64,000 bases of DNA, taken from Symbiodinium natans. Its lineage: Eukaryota; Sar; Dinophyceae; Suessiales; Symbiodiniaceae. Below are positions 1 through 10,275 of the stretch, piece by piece; position 1 is the first letter of the stretch; each line of letters starts with the position of its first letter. The stretch is from positions 780,001 to 844,000 of the forward strand of contig CAJNDS010000347.1 of assembly GCA_905221605.1 (NCBI GenBank). Direction: 5' to 3'. The position numbers and the translations under genes are program-made. The notes beneath the pieces were generated by a model that searched no databases, was not told where the DNA came from, and saw nothing but the letters and a program-made list of their open reading frames with translations.

Positions 1-92
1 CAAGTGCTCCGAGGGGACGTCCGCGACAACGCGGGCTTCAACGCAGCCATCAGCGCCCTTGGTGGCAGCCGGCAGTGGCAGCTTGCACTGCG
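1..92 (+). CDS. PPR protein exon (locus A), cut by window edge
   Basis: Frame 1 reads a PPR unit with the motif GFNAAISALGGSRQWQLALR, so the gene starts outside the window. The exon ends in the middle of an Arg codon (CG|GC donor at 93). Joining to position 220 restores an unbroken 35-residue unit (...LALRLLSEM...). GCTTC occurs at both junctions, which suggests a duplicated target site. PPR proteins bind RNA, usually in organelles; the target cannot be told from one unit. Confidence 0.75.
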
Positions 93-219
93 GCTTCCTC
101 GTTGCACTTCTTGGGGATGCATTTCACCTCCTTTTAGAGAATTTAGGGTTTAGGGCCTTTAGGGTTTAGGGTTTAGGGTTTAGGGTACACAAAGGAAGTT
201 CACTCTCTTCACGACGCAG

Positions 220-299
220 GCTTCTGTCCGAGATGGCCCTTGCGGGGGCCTCCGCCGATGAGATCAGCTTTGGTGCCGGAATTGGAGCATGCGCCCGAG
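220..299 (+). CDS. PPR protein exon 2 (locus A)
   Basis: The exon begins after ACGCAG|G and reads LLSEMALAGASADEISF followed by GAGIGACAR. It leaves frame register at a GC donor (CGAG|GCGGG at 300). Splicing to 901 gives ...ACARGGCWASALRLLSSMP..., which keeps the 35-residue spacing exactly. The in-frame TGA at 319-321 then lies in the intron. The 601-base intron (300-900) holds TTTAGGG units near its start and otherwise unrelated DNA. Confidence 0.72.
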
Positions 300-660
300 G
301 CGGGAGACAACTCACTTTATGAGGGCTTCGGGTTTAGAGTTTAGGGTTTCGGCTTTAGGGTTTAGAGTTTAGGGTTTAGGGTTTAGGGCTTCGGGAGGTT
401 TATCGGGTCACCAGGGCTGTTGAAGGCTTTTGTCGAGTTAATAGGGCTTGCCAGGGGGTTCATTGGGGTGTATTCCAGCAAACAGGTTTCCAGGTTTCAG
501 AGCTTCATGGGGTCCTGTGGAGTTTTGGGGGCTTCTAGAACGATGGTTTGCAGAGCTTAGAGGTGTTCACGGGCTTTCGGCAACTTTATAGGGACTGTCG
601 AGTTTAACCCTATAAACCCATAGGGATGGCAGGGTTTAGGGCGGAGGGTTTGTATGGCTG
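300..660. repeat. TTTAGGG-type repeats inside the locus A intron
   Basis: Scattered TTTAGGG, TTCGGG and TTATAGGG units, densest at 330-400. They lie inside intron 300-900. No coding sequence is seen. Confidence 0.8.
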
Positions 661-900
661 AACCTCTCACTAAAGTAATGCATCTGCGGCCGGTTGCATG
701 TTTGGAGGCCCGTCTTTTTCTTCTCTTGAGGGGGCTCAGGGGTAAAAGGAGGGACCCCTAGAAGGGACCCTTAATCTTATTCCCCTCTATAACCCCCAGA
801 AATACCTTATAAAAAGTCCCTGTCTGCCTAAGTAGCCCCTAAATAACCCCTGAAGAGCCCCTAAGGTTCCTTCTAAGGGTCCCTTGTTTAGTTTTCTGAG

Positions 901-986
901 GTGGCTGCTGGGCAAGTGCCCTGAGACTGCTGTCCAGCATGCCCACTGCGTGGCTGGTGCCTCGCCAAGACTTCACATTGCTGTCT
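901..986 (+). CDS. PPR protein exon 3 (locus A)
   Basis: After CTGAG|G the frame reads GCWASALRLLSSMPTAWLVP and continues with RQDF. This is the second half of one PPR unit and the start of the next. The 3' end was not resolved; a CCCTAAA-rich tract begins about 20 bases later. Confidence 0.65.
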
Positions 987-1515
987 AAAGTCCTAAAAGC
1001 TGTAAAGCCCTAAAGCCCTGAAGCTCTGAAACCCTAAAGCCCTGAAACCTTAAAACCCCAGCTAAACCCAAAACCCGAAACCCACCCAAAGCCCTAAAAC
1101 CCTGAAACCCCAAAATCGAAAACCGCAAAAACCCTAAACCCCAACGCCCTGAAGCCCCAAAGCCCTAAAACCCTGAACCCTAAAAGCCCGAAACCCTGAA
1201 GCCCCAAAACTCTGAAACCCCTAAAGCCCTCTTAACCCAAAACCTGAAACCCACAACCCCAAGACCTTAAAACCCTGTAACCCTAAGTCCTGAACCCTAA
1301 ACCCTAAACCCTGAACCCTAAACCCTAACCCTGAGCCCTAAGCCCTGAACCCTAAACCCTAAACCCTGAACCCTGAACCCTAAACCCTGAACCCTAAACC
1401 CTAAACCCTAAACCCTAAACCCTGAACCCTGAACCCTAAACCCTAAACCCTGAACCCTAAACCCTGAACCCTGAACCCTGAACCCTAAACCCTGAACCCT
1501 AAACCCGAAACCCTA
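985..1515. repeat. CCCTAAA/CCCTGAA array
   Basis: C-rich strand heptamers. The first half is degenerate (AAACCC, AAGCCC spacers) and 1287-1512 is a near-continuous mix of CCCTAAA and CCCTGAA. The repeat is the telomere-type heptamer, but it is internal and interrupted, so it is not a chromosome end. Confidence 0.9.
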
Positions 1516-1615
1516 CGTGCTAAACCCCAAAGGTGCCAAACCTCATCCATGTGAACAGCGCCATTTCCGCGTTGGAGGCCCCTCGGCTTGGGTGCCTGTT
1601 CCTTTCAATGCTTGC

Positions 1616-1850
1616 CTTTAGGGTTTAGGGTTTGGGGTTTAGGGTTCAGGGTTTAGGGTTCAGGGTTTAGGGTTCAGGGTTTAGGGTTCAGGGTTCAGAG
1701 TTCAGGGTTCAGGGTTTAGGGTTTCGGGTTTAGGGTTTAGGGTTTCTGGTTTCGGGCTTAGGGCTTAGAGCTTAGAGTTTGGGGTTTTGGGCTTAGGGCT
1801 TAGAGTTTGGGGTGTTGGGCTTAGGGTTTGGGGGTTAGTGTTTCATGTCC
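1616..1850. repeat. TTTAGGG/TTCAGGG array in opposite orientation
   Basis: G-rich strand heptamers TTTAGGG, TTCAGGG, TTTGGGG and GCTTAGG. Orientation is inverted relative to 985-1515, with only about 100 bases of other DNA between them. Confidence 0.9.
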
Positions 1851-1975
1851 CACAATAGGGGTACGCTTGTTGGGGGTTCCTGTAAGAAGGGCTCTCAGAT
1901 CTCGTGGGTAGATTTCGGGTGCCCTATGCGGGGGTTAAATACCCGTGTATTGCTTGGGTGGTTTGAAGCGGAATA

Positions 1976-2104
1976 TACTTGGAGATTCATGGTACTTAGT
2001 AATCCAATTATAACTGTGCTGATAGCCCAATTATGACCCTATTTGGTACTTAAGGGGCTTTTTCGTGGTTATCACTACACTTATACTTGGGGAACTTCCA
2101 AGTC
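1976..2104. mobile_element. MITE family 1, diverged copy
   Basis: Starts TACTTGGAGATTCATGGTAC and continues AATTATAACTGTGCTGATAGC, very close to the left part of the intact copy at 14936-15069. The right end, GGAACTTCCAAGT, is a worn version of the right terminal repeat. Confidence 0.6.
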
Positions 2105-2664
2105 ATGTGCCTATAGTTCCTTAATTCAGGGGAGTATCATGTACCTTCAGTTCCCGACTTTCTTGTGAAAATCCTTTTTGAAGCTTACGCCCCTTTCAAT
2201 CTCGGGTGTAAGGGTTTACGGCTCAGGGTTTGGGATTTAGGATTTGTGACTGCGCCGATTCTGTGCATTAAGGAACGAAGCCCTAAAGTGTAGACTCCGA
2301 GTAAAACTGTGGAACTCGAGTCAGCCGACTGTAGGCTCCAGGGCAATGGAGGATTGCACTCCAGCTTCTGTCTGACGCCGCTTGGCAGACCTCTTGGTAT
2401 GGTCTCCTTTGTGTGTTATTGTTGTTCATTTCAATTCCAAGAAAACATGATGATTAAACATGATGATTGCATGGTTCGACATTTTTTTAGTACGGTTCGG
2501 AAGGGGAGCATAGCAGCAGTAGGAACATTGCGCAGCAAGACAGGGGCCGAAGCTGTTGCCAGTACAATCGCCTCCTAGTCTCCGATAACAATGCCCGAAG
2601 TTCCCGGCATAGCATGTTGGGAGCAGCAGGTGTCGGGGTCGGGTTTAGGGTTTAGGATGCGCAG
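2105..2664. other. No gene seen
   Basis: Mixed-composition DNA with a few TTTAGGG units at 2210-2250 and 2641-2656. Short ORFs here have no PPR register or other recognisable motif. Confidence 0.6.
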
Positions 2665-2718
2665 GTGCCCCAGCTTCGGCCGGATGTCCTCTCCTACAAT
2701 GGGGTGTTGGCCGCTGCA
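2665..2718 (+). CDS. PPR fragment (locus A?)
   Basis: After GCGCAG|G the frame reads VPQLRPDVLSYNGVLAA, matching the xxPDVxSYNxxLxA segment of a PPR unit. The exon is probably short; a GC donor (GCT|GCAGAG) follows. Its link to the exons at 1-986 is likely by position, but the join was not resolved. Confidence 0.5.
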
Positions 2719-2784
2719 GAGCCTCGGGCTGGGGGGAAAAGTTTCGGTTGTGGCCAAAGGCCTCTATCCCTTTTCCCTGAAAGG

Positions 2785-4345
2785 TTTTGGGGTTTAGGGT
2801 TTAGGGTTTAGGGTTTAGGGTTACGGTTTAGGGTTCAGGAACTTATTGCATTGCCTAAGCCAAGGGGCCTCGTCTTTGTACTACATTCGGGCCCCTAGGC
2901 TTTTCGTGCGGGTAAGTTTGGATGTCCAGGTACGGATTGGCGCTTAGGGGTCACGGTTTAGTGTGAAGAAAGCCAGGCTCGGGGTGGGGAGGTTCGGCAC
3001 ATCCGAAAAGCATCCAAGAAATCCTGAAAGGCCTCAAACAGTCATGTCCCTGCCCATCAGGCCCTAAACCCTAGACCCTAATCCCTATAATGCCCCTAAA
3101 CCCAAGCCCCCCTGGCTTCCTCTAAGGAGAGGGGCGGCGAGTGGCGCGCCGCCTCTCACCTCCTGGTGGCTATGGCAACTGCTCGGGTGGCTTGGAAGGA
3201 TTGGGGGGTTCATAGGATTTAGCAGGGTTGTGGAGTTCATAGGGTTTGTAAGGATTTTAGGGTTTAGGGTCTGTCGGGTTTGCAGGCTTTACAGGCTTTA
3301 TAGGGTTCATAGGATTTATAGGGTTTAGAGGGTTTATAGTTTGCAGGATTTCGGGGTTTATAGGGTTTTGTAGTTGAGTGGGCTTATAGGGTTTTAGGTT
3401 TCAGGGTTTACAGGGTTTGAGAGTTTACGGGTTTTAGGGTTTATGGGTTTAGGGTTTTAGGGTTTTAGGGTTTGCAGTATAGAGTTTTGGGGTTTATAGG
3501 GTGTATAGGGCTTTAGGGTTTAGAGTTGATAGTCTTTTTTTCGAGTTTTTGGTTCAGGGTTCTTAGGCTTTCAGACTTTCAGGGTTTTGGTCTGGGTGTT
3601 TTTGTAGGACTCTCAGGGTTTTGCTGTGTCTGAGAGCTTGAGGTATGTGCTTTAAACTGCGGGCCCTAAACCACTAAACGCCTAAACCCCAAAACCTCTA
3701 ATCCCTCTAACCCCCTAAACCCTAAACCCCTAAAACCCATAAACACCTAAAGCCCAAAGCCTCAAGTCCAAACCCTAAACCCTAAACCCTAAACCCTACA
3801 CCTCAAACGTATGGGACCCAAGCCAAAGTCCCGAAGTTCGGAAGCTCCCACAGGGTTGGGCGAAATCCATGCCCAACAAAAAGTGGCTTAGCATTTTGGG
3901 GTCTAGGGCGGTTTAGGGTGCCCTACACCCTAAACCCTAAGCCGTCATGAGGGAGTGCAGACTAGACTGGAGACACCATCAATGCAGGGCTTTCATAAGA
4001 TCTTCCCAAACGCATCCCAAGTGCCAGCCTGAAGCTTCAAGTGCCCTCAACTCAACTTAAAGCTGAAGATAGGAAGCAAAGTTGACACAAGTTACTGGTT
4101 ATGGTCTAAACAATGAGAGCGTAGTCCCTATACCCCCGTATACCTCCTAACCCCTCCTGTAACCCGTCTTCAACAAGAAAGAGTGGCAATTTCATTCCAA
4201 GGTCCCTGGTAGCCCTAAGCCCGAAGCCCTGAACCTTAAACCCTCAATGTTGAGGGTGTAGGGTTTAGGGTTTAGGGTTTATGGTGTAGGGTGTAGTAGG
4301 GTTTAGGGTTTAGGGTTTAGGGGATGGGGTTTAGGGAGCCCTAAA
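2785..4345. repeat. Mixed heptamer region
   Basis: TTTAGGG runs at 2789-2835, degenerate TTTATAGGG/TTTCAGGG at about 3185-3560, C-strand units at 3660-3800, and a TTTAGGG cluster at 4256-4345. Between them (2840-3180, 3800-4250) no gene is evident. Confidence 0.75.
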
Positions 4346-4372
4346 CCCCTAAAACTCCCGGCCAAGCCCTAG

Positions 4373-4420
4373 GTGATGGCCAACTGGATCAGCCTGAACC
4401 TTCTAATCGCCGCAGGCAAC
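4373..4420 (+). CDS. PPR-like fragment
   Basis: After CCCTAG|G the frame reads VMANWISLNLLIAAGNL, which fits the V-x-x-N-x-I-S-x-N start of a PPR unit. A GC donor (GCAG|GCAACC) follows. It is one partial unit only, so the call rests on register and on the nearby PPR exons. Confidence 0.35.
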
Positions 4421-4424
4421 CTGT

Positions 4425-5055
4425 CGAGAAGCTCGAACCCCTGTTCCCCCCCACCACAGCCCACAGCCTCCCCCCTCCCCCCCCCACAAAAAAAGAAACA
4501 GTCAAAAAGAAAACCAAAAGCAACCGCAATGCTGAGGCACGAACACGAAACGCCCCATAACTCGAGCCCTAAGCCCCAAGCCCTACTTCTAGGATCGGGG
4601 ATGGGCGCTTTTACTCGGAGGGCCCTGTTGGCTGTAAGCCCTGAACAGGTTCAGGGGGCTTAAACCCATAAACTATCCCTAAACCCGTATGGCGTGTAGG
4701 CTGAAAAGTCTTGTGTTCAAAGAAAGACCCCAACCCTCACCTATTCCTTTACGGACTTCCTTTGAAGCTGTTTGGTTTACGGTTTAGGGTCTAGGGATCA
4801 AGGGTTCAGGGCCTTGGCTCATGTCAATTGCACGCTGATTAAAAAGCCCCTTTTGTGGTCACAAGAAACCCGAAGATCTTTCTGCAGGGTAGCCTTAGAC
4901 GCGCAGGCTACCCGAGGTTTTGAGGAGCTTCCTGACCCTTCTGCTGGCTTGCAGTGACTTCTGGGGTCTTTCTGGTTTCCTTGAGCTTCACTCCCTGAAC
5001 ACTCCTAACGTCACTCTACCTGAACCCCAAACCCTAAGGCTGAACGCTATGAACC
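4425..5055. other. No gene seen; C/A-rich tract
   Basis: A CCCCCC/AAAAAG tract at 4445-4510, then DNA with no supported coding region. Open frames here have no recognisable motif. Confidence 0.5.
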
Positions 5056-5870
5056 CAAAACCCAAAACCCTAAACGCTAAACCCTAAACCCTAAACCCTA
5101 AACCCTAAACCCTAAACCCTAAACCCTAAACCCTAAACCCTAAACCCTAAACCCTAAACCCTAAACCCTAAACCCTACGCCCTAAACCCTAAACCCTGAA
5201 CTCTAAACCCTACACAACCCTTGGAGGGGCAACCAAGGTGAGCAGGGCGGCCTGGCACGGTGGCCGCAAACCGGGAGCTGCCTCTGCGTGTGAGTGAGGT
5301 AGAGGGCCCGTAAGGGCGGGGGGTTCGTTTAGGGTTTAGGGTTTAGGGTTTAGGGCTTAGGGCTTAGGGTTTAGGGTTTAGGGTTTAGGGTTTAGGATAC
5401 CTAGGGAACCTTAAGGAAGCTTACGGAGCCTGGAAGTAGTGGGGAGTACTAGGGAATCTTGGGTTACCCTCCCTTAAGAACCTTATGAGCGAGGCCGTGA
5501 GTAATTTGTTGCAAGGCCCTCTGGGGACGGTGTGTTTCCTTGAGGGTGTAGTTCCGGGTTTAGGGTTTACGGTTTAGGGTTTAGGGTTTAGGGTTTATGG
5601 GCCTGGGCTTTCAAAAGCCTAAACCCTAAACCCTAAACCCAAAACCCAAAACCCAAAACCCAAAACCCTAAACCCTAAACCCATGCGCCGAGTTGCAGGC
5701 ATCCCTGCGCGCCGGACACGCGGTGAAAAGGGAGCCCTGCACCCAAACTCCTTAGCACTTCTGGAGTAAACCCTAAACCCTAAACCCTAAAACCTAAACC
5801 CTAAACCCTAAACCCTAAACCCTAAGCCCTAAGTCCTAAACTCTAAACCCTAAACCCTAGTGTGTGTAGA
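5056..5870. repeat. Telomere-type arrays in alternating orientation
   Basis: Perfect CCCTAAA run at 5070-5190, TTTAGGG at 5330-5395 and 5560-5600, CCCTAAA/CCCAAAA at 5617-5685, CCCTAAA at 5766-5858. Orientation flips C-G-G-C-C over 800 bases. Confidence 0.9.
5697..5748 (+). CDS. Candidate short exon, unknown
   Basis: Between two CCCTAAA arrays, after GTTGCAG|G, a GC-rich island reads ASLRAGHAVKREPCTQ before a stop. The AG|G acceptor and composition fit an exon; no family is recognised. Confidence 0.25.
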
Positions 5871-6555
5871 CCGCCGGGATCCACTTGTCGCGCCATTCTC
5901 GAATTCGGAAGACCCTGCTAGCCACCGATCTCTGAGGTCCCGAGGACACTGGGGTCCCTCCCGAGAGGCGTTGCGAGCTTGGCAGGAGCTGTGATGGTCG
6001 GTTCAGGGTTGAGGGTTTAGGGGTTTAGGGTTGAGGGTTCAGGGTTTAGGATTCACGGTTTAGCGTCTAGGGTATAGGGCTTAAGGTTTTTGGGTTTTGG
6101 GTTTTGGGTTTTGAGGGATTGGCATGTGCCTTGGGCTTGAAACGAAGAACGTGAGGCTGGAGTGTGTGAGGTCTAAGCTCCCGCAACTGCCAAGTGCATT
6201 CGTTGGGCTCACAGGAGCGTGGATCAATGCTGCAGGCCGAAATGCAGCCGCTGGAATTCAGGATTTGTGATGTGTGTTTTGGGTGAGTTTAGGGTTTAGG
6301 GTTTCGTGTTTCGGTCCGGTTGTTTTTTGGGTGGGTTAGAGCTGCCGCGGGAAGTGTGCGCAGGTTTCTAGTTGTGGGAGTTTGTTTTTTCTTCTCGCTG
6401 CTTGACCTGTGCTTGTGGACATCATATTACCACGTCCCGTAAGTTCATCTCCCATGCATCCAGCCTTAAGCCCCTACAACTCGAAACAGCAAACCTAAAC
6501 CCATCTGTGTATGTGTATGTGTGTAGTCCATGGGGGGGTACCATATAGCGACCGC
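5871..6555. other. No gene seen
   Basis: A GC-rich island at 5871-6000, G-strand heptamers at 6003-6110, then unrelated DNA. No coding call can be supported. Confidence 0.5.
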
Positions 6556-6578
6556 CCCCCCCCCCCCCCCCCCCCCCA
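6556..6578. repeat. Poly-C run
   Basis: An uninterrupted run of about 22 C residues. Confidence 0.95.
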
Positions 6579-6624
6579 TAGACCTACATCTTTTTCGATC
6601 TCGGCACGTACCGGCCTCGACGTG

Positions 6625-7060
6625 AAGGTCTCCTTTCAGAAACATCGGCGCAGCCAATATTTCTGAAAGCCTGCCTTGGAAAAAATGGTTTTACCGATGT
6701 TTTTCGAAGCCCACCCTCGAAAAAACATCGGCAAAACCGATGTTTTGGGAACCCATGCTCCGAAAACCTCGCAAAAACCAATAAAAACATTAAAAAAAAA
6801 CATGATTGCCAAATTCCAAACTACTCGGCCGGCCACCCCATCCACGAGTTTAGAAAATCATGGTTTTTTTATGGTTTTTCTTGGTTGTTGAGATGTTTCG
6901 GGATCATGGGTTCACAGAACATCGGTTTTAACGATGTTTCTGCAAGCCTGCCTTCGAGAAACATTGGTTTTACCGATCTTTTTGAACGCCTGCCTTCGAA
7001 AAACAGTGGTTTTGCCGATGTTTTCTGAACCCACGCTCCGAAAACTTTGCAAAAAGCAAA
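6625..7060. repeat. Palindromic tandem repeat, two 3-unit blocks
   Basis: Repeated hairpin core ACATCGGTTTTACCGATGTT followed by a GAAGCCTGCCTTCGA spacer, unit about 40-48 bases. Three units lie at about 6630-6780 and three at about 6911-7055. The last unit of each block ends with the same GAACCCAYGCTCCGAAAAC tail, so the three-unit block itself is duplicated. Open frames through it are by-products of the repeat. Confidence 0.85.
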
Positions 7061-7089
7061 AAAAAAACCATAAAAGGATTTCAAGGTTA

Positions 7090-8330
7090 AGCAATTAAAC
7101 CTAGACCATTAACCTTCAACCCTATGGGGTTCAGGTTTAGAGGTTTAGGCTTCAAGATTGAGGCATTTAAGTTGAACCTAAGCCCGTAGAGTGTAATCTT
7201 AAGAGGCCTAAACACTTAACTTTTTAAGCCCTACAGGCTATAGGGTTAAGGTTTAAAAGTTAAAACCCTAAGGGTCCTAAACGTTTAACCTTTATTCCCT
7301 ATAGGCTATAGGGTTAAGGTTTAAAGGCTTAGGGTTTAAGATTTAGGCATTTAACCCAAGCCCATAGAGTGTAAACCTTAAGGGTTTAAGGTTTAGGCAT
7401 TTTTAACCTTAACCCCAAGCCCTTTAGCGTCAGAACCCTGAAGCCCTATAGAACTCCAAAACGTTAAAAGGTGTTAACCCTATAGGCGCTGAAGGTATAA
7501 ATTCCCAGACAGTAGGTTTTTTTGTTTTTTCAACCTTTAAGCCCTGTAGGGTCTGAAGGCTTAGGGCTTTTCAGGGTTTATCTCTAAAGCCCTGAAGGTT
7601 AAAGGTTTAAATGCCTAAACCTGAGGCTTAAATTCGTAAACCTTATGCGTTTAAACCTGAGGTCTGGGCATGTATACCTTCAGCGCCTATAAGGCTAAAA
7701 CGGCTGAACCTTGATTGAACCTTTTAGGGCCCTGTAGGGTTTCAGGGTTCTTCCTGACCATCAGGCTTTGAGGTTTACATGCCTAAACCTTAAACCCTTC
7801 AGGTTTACACTCTATGGTGTTTGAAAGCCTAAATCTTAAACCCTAAGCCTTCAAACCTTAACCCTGCAGCCTATAGGGTTTCAAGGTTAAGCGTTTAGGC
7901 CCCTTAAGGTTTAAACTCTATAGGCTTACTTTTTAAAACCTAAACCATAAAACCTTAACCCGATAGCCTATAGGGCTTAAAGGTTACGTGTTTAGGTCCC
8001 TTGAGATTTAAATTCCATGGGCTTAGGTTAAAATGCCTAAATCTTAAGGCCTAAACCTGTAAACCTTGACCCGATATAAACCTTAAACCCTATAGGGTTT
8101 GAAGTTCCAATGTTTCGGTTGAATTGACGGCTTCGGTTTAAATGCCTATATACATCTTAAACCCTAAGCCTTTGAAATGCATAAATCTTGGAATAGGGTC
8201 TGACCCTACTTCTTAGTCGAATAAGGTGTTTAGAAATCTGAACCTTAAACGAGTAGGGTTTATGAGCTGTTTACTTGTAAGTCTTGAGGATAGTTTATAC
8301 ATGAGTCTTATCTTCGAGAGATTCTAACTC
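7090..8330. repeat. Decayed heptamer-like region
   Basis: AT-richer DNA made of short phrases such as AACCTTAAACCC, CTATAGGGTT and TTAAGGTTTA in both orientations. It looks like heavily mutated CCCTAAA/TTTAGGG material. No gene seen. Confidence 0.6.
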
Positions 8331-8365
8331 TTTTTGGGGGTCCTTTGAGAATCGTGAGATGAACA

Positions 8366-8389
8366 CCCACATACTTGCGAGTATGTGGG
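8366..8389. repeat. Perfect hairpin
   Basis: CCCACATACT, loop TGCG, then AGTATGTGGG: a perfect 10-bp stem with a 4-base loop. No runs of T follow, so it is not a bacterial-type terminator. Confidence 0.9.
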
Positions 8390-8539
8390 GCTGTTGGAAG
8401 GCCCAGAACCCGGATCACAGTATTCTCGCTTCCCGGGGCCTACTTGCAATAGATTCATTCGAACAGATGTATTCGCAGCACCCTATGCCCTGAAATACTT
8501 CGTAGTTTATGGGAGTTTACGGGCGGTAAGGCTTTCCGA

Positions 8540-8632
8540 TGTTTGCTGTGACTGTGTTTGTAAACAGGGGCTGTGTTTATAAACAGGGCTGTGTTCATAA
8601 ACAGTGGCCGTGTTTATAGACGAGGCTGTACG
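8540..8632. repeat. Four tandem copies of a palindromic 20-25 bp unit
   Basis: Unit GGCTGTGTTTATAAACAG with small changes, four copies. The core TGTTTATAAACA is a perfect 12-bp palindrome. Confidence 0.85.
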
Positions 8633-8689
8633 ATGTCAGGGCGGGGGAGGTAATGCACACACATCAACAAAAAACGAAAAAAGGTAGGT

Positions 8690-8940
8690 CCATGGGGGGG
8701 TACTATATATATATATACACACATATACATATATATATATATATGTTCAAAAAACAATTTATTATTTTCGTTGGGGGGGGGGTTCTTCATTTGCGAATAG
8801 TACAGGCCCAAAGCCTTGAACCTTCGAGGCCCAGCTTCTGAGCACCCAAGGCGCCTAAACCCTGAGCCCTGAGCCCTGAGCCCTGAACCCTAAGCCCTAA
8901 ACCCTAAACCCTAAACCTAAGCCCTAAACCCTAAAGCCTT
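8690..8940. repeat. AT/AC microsatellite, G run and CCCTAAA array
   Basis: TA/CA dinucleotides at 8702-8745, nine G at about 8773, then CCCTGAG/CCCTAAA heptamers at 8850-8935. Confidence 0.85.
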
Positions 8941-9193
8941 GAAAGTGCTCCAAGTTGAGGGGCCTTGGGTTTGTTGAGGATTGGGGATTGAGGAGAAGGG
9001 GTTAAGGGAAGTTTGGTTCTGTGCCGGGCTCGGCTGTCCAGAGGCCAAGTCTGATACATCCCAGTGCCTAAGTTTAGGGGGTTCAGGGTTTCGAAGGCGG
9101 GTTCTCAGGCAAGGTGAAGGCAGAGCTTAGACTGTACGTAGGGGAAACCCTAAAGCCTAGATCCTCAACCCTAAACCCGAAACCCTAACACCG

Positions 9194-9260
9194 AGCATCC
9201 GAGAACTCTTCAATTGTACCGCGGGCTGGGCGCACAACCACTCCAACGATGAGGAGTTTG
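9194..9260 (+). CDS. Candidate exon, unknown protein
   Basis: Reads SIRELFNCTAGWAHNHSNDE then EF, an unusually protein-like stretch in otherwise repetitive DNA. A GTGAGA donor follows (TTTG|GTGAGA). The upstream boundary (CCGAG|C) is less certain. No family recognised. Confidence 0.35.
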
Positions 9261-9300
9261 GTGAGACCAACGAGGACCAAGTCCGACGCACTCGAACTCC

Positions 9301-10221
9301 GGGTTTAGGGTTTCGGGTTCAGGGTTTAGGGCTACCCCTCAACCCTTAGGTTGCCCCCTTAAGCAACCTTAGTTAGGCTTCATTTTCCCTAAATGGCTTT
9401 AATTGGGGGAAGTTGGGGGGGGGGGGGGAATGTACAGAGGGGTGTAGTAGGGGAACCCATGAGAACTCTACTGGGCGCAGATAATTCCCAATACTCTCCC
9501 TCCACAACCGTTATAATTCCCCGTGATGCACCTGCGCGGAACCCAATCCAATGACGACAGGTCTTTAGGGACTCTTCACACTAAACCCGAATCCCTAAAC
9601 CCTAAACCCTAAACCCAAAACCCTAAACCCGAATCAGGTTTCGGGTGTCGGTTTAGGGTGTCGGGTTTAGGCGGGACAGTACGAAGCGAAGCCGCTCCGA
9701 CCCATGAACCTCCAAGTAAGCTCTTCTTCCCGCCCAGTATGTCAAGTCGCAATGATCCAAAGCTCCTGAAAGCACTAAGGGCCCTAAAAGTCATAAACCC
9801 TGTAGCCCCTAAACTCTAGAAGCCGTAAACCTCCAATCCTAAATGTCTTCAACCCTGTAGCCTAGACCCAAGCCCCATAAGGTTTAAGACCAGCACCTGT
9901 CCCCTAAACGCGCACCCAACTCACCAACAAGTTGCATGGGCTCTTGGGACCCCCCCCCCACTACTCCTGCACTCAATATGGGGGTTCCTGTAATCAGGAT
10001 TAGAGTAGGGGTACCCGAATTGTGAGTGCTGGCCTAACAAGCCCCTGCCCTCCCTATACTGCTCACCCAACAGAGACTTTCTTCCTCCTGTGTATCAGGA
10101 GAATCAAGCCCTAACCCCTAACCCCTAACCCCTAAACCCTAAACCCTAAACCCTAAACCAGTAGGGCCCCTGAGTCAGGTGAATTAAGGCGTAGGGAGGG
10201 GGGGGGGGGGGTCGGGCGCAG
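9301..10221. other. Repeats and unassigned DNA
   Basis: G run at 9415-9428, CCCTAAA at 9594-9635, a solo right end of MITE family 1 at 9699-9720 (CCATGAACCTCCAAGTAAG), CCCTAAA at 10105-10160 and G run at 10198-10211. No gene seen. Confidence 0.65.
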
Positions 10222-10275
10222 GCCTGCTGTACAGCCACCTGCGCGGTCTTCGACTGCCCTGTAGCCGCGGGGACT
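10222..10275 (+). CDS. Candidate Cys-rich exon
   Basis: Reads ACCTATCAVFDCPVAAGT between GGGCGCAG|G and a GC donor (ACT|GCAAGC). It is exactly 18 codons with both ends in phase 0. Four Cys in 18 residues suggest a secreted, disulfide-bonded module, but no family is recognised. Confidence 0.4.

Noticed and set aside
1287-1512. CRISPR array
   Set aside because: Units are 7 bases with no unique spacers; the same holds for all heptamer arrays here.
6584-7094. Overlapping ORFs containing KNIGKT and ENIGKT peptides
   Set aside because: They arise from the palindromic tandem repeat on both strands and are not genes.
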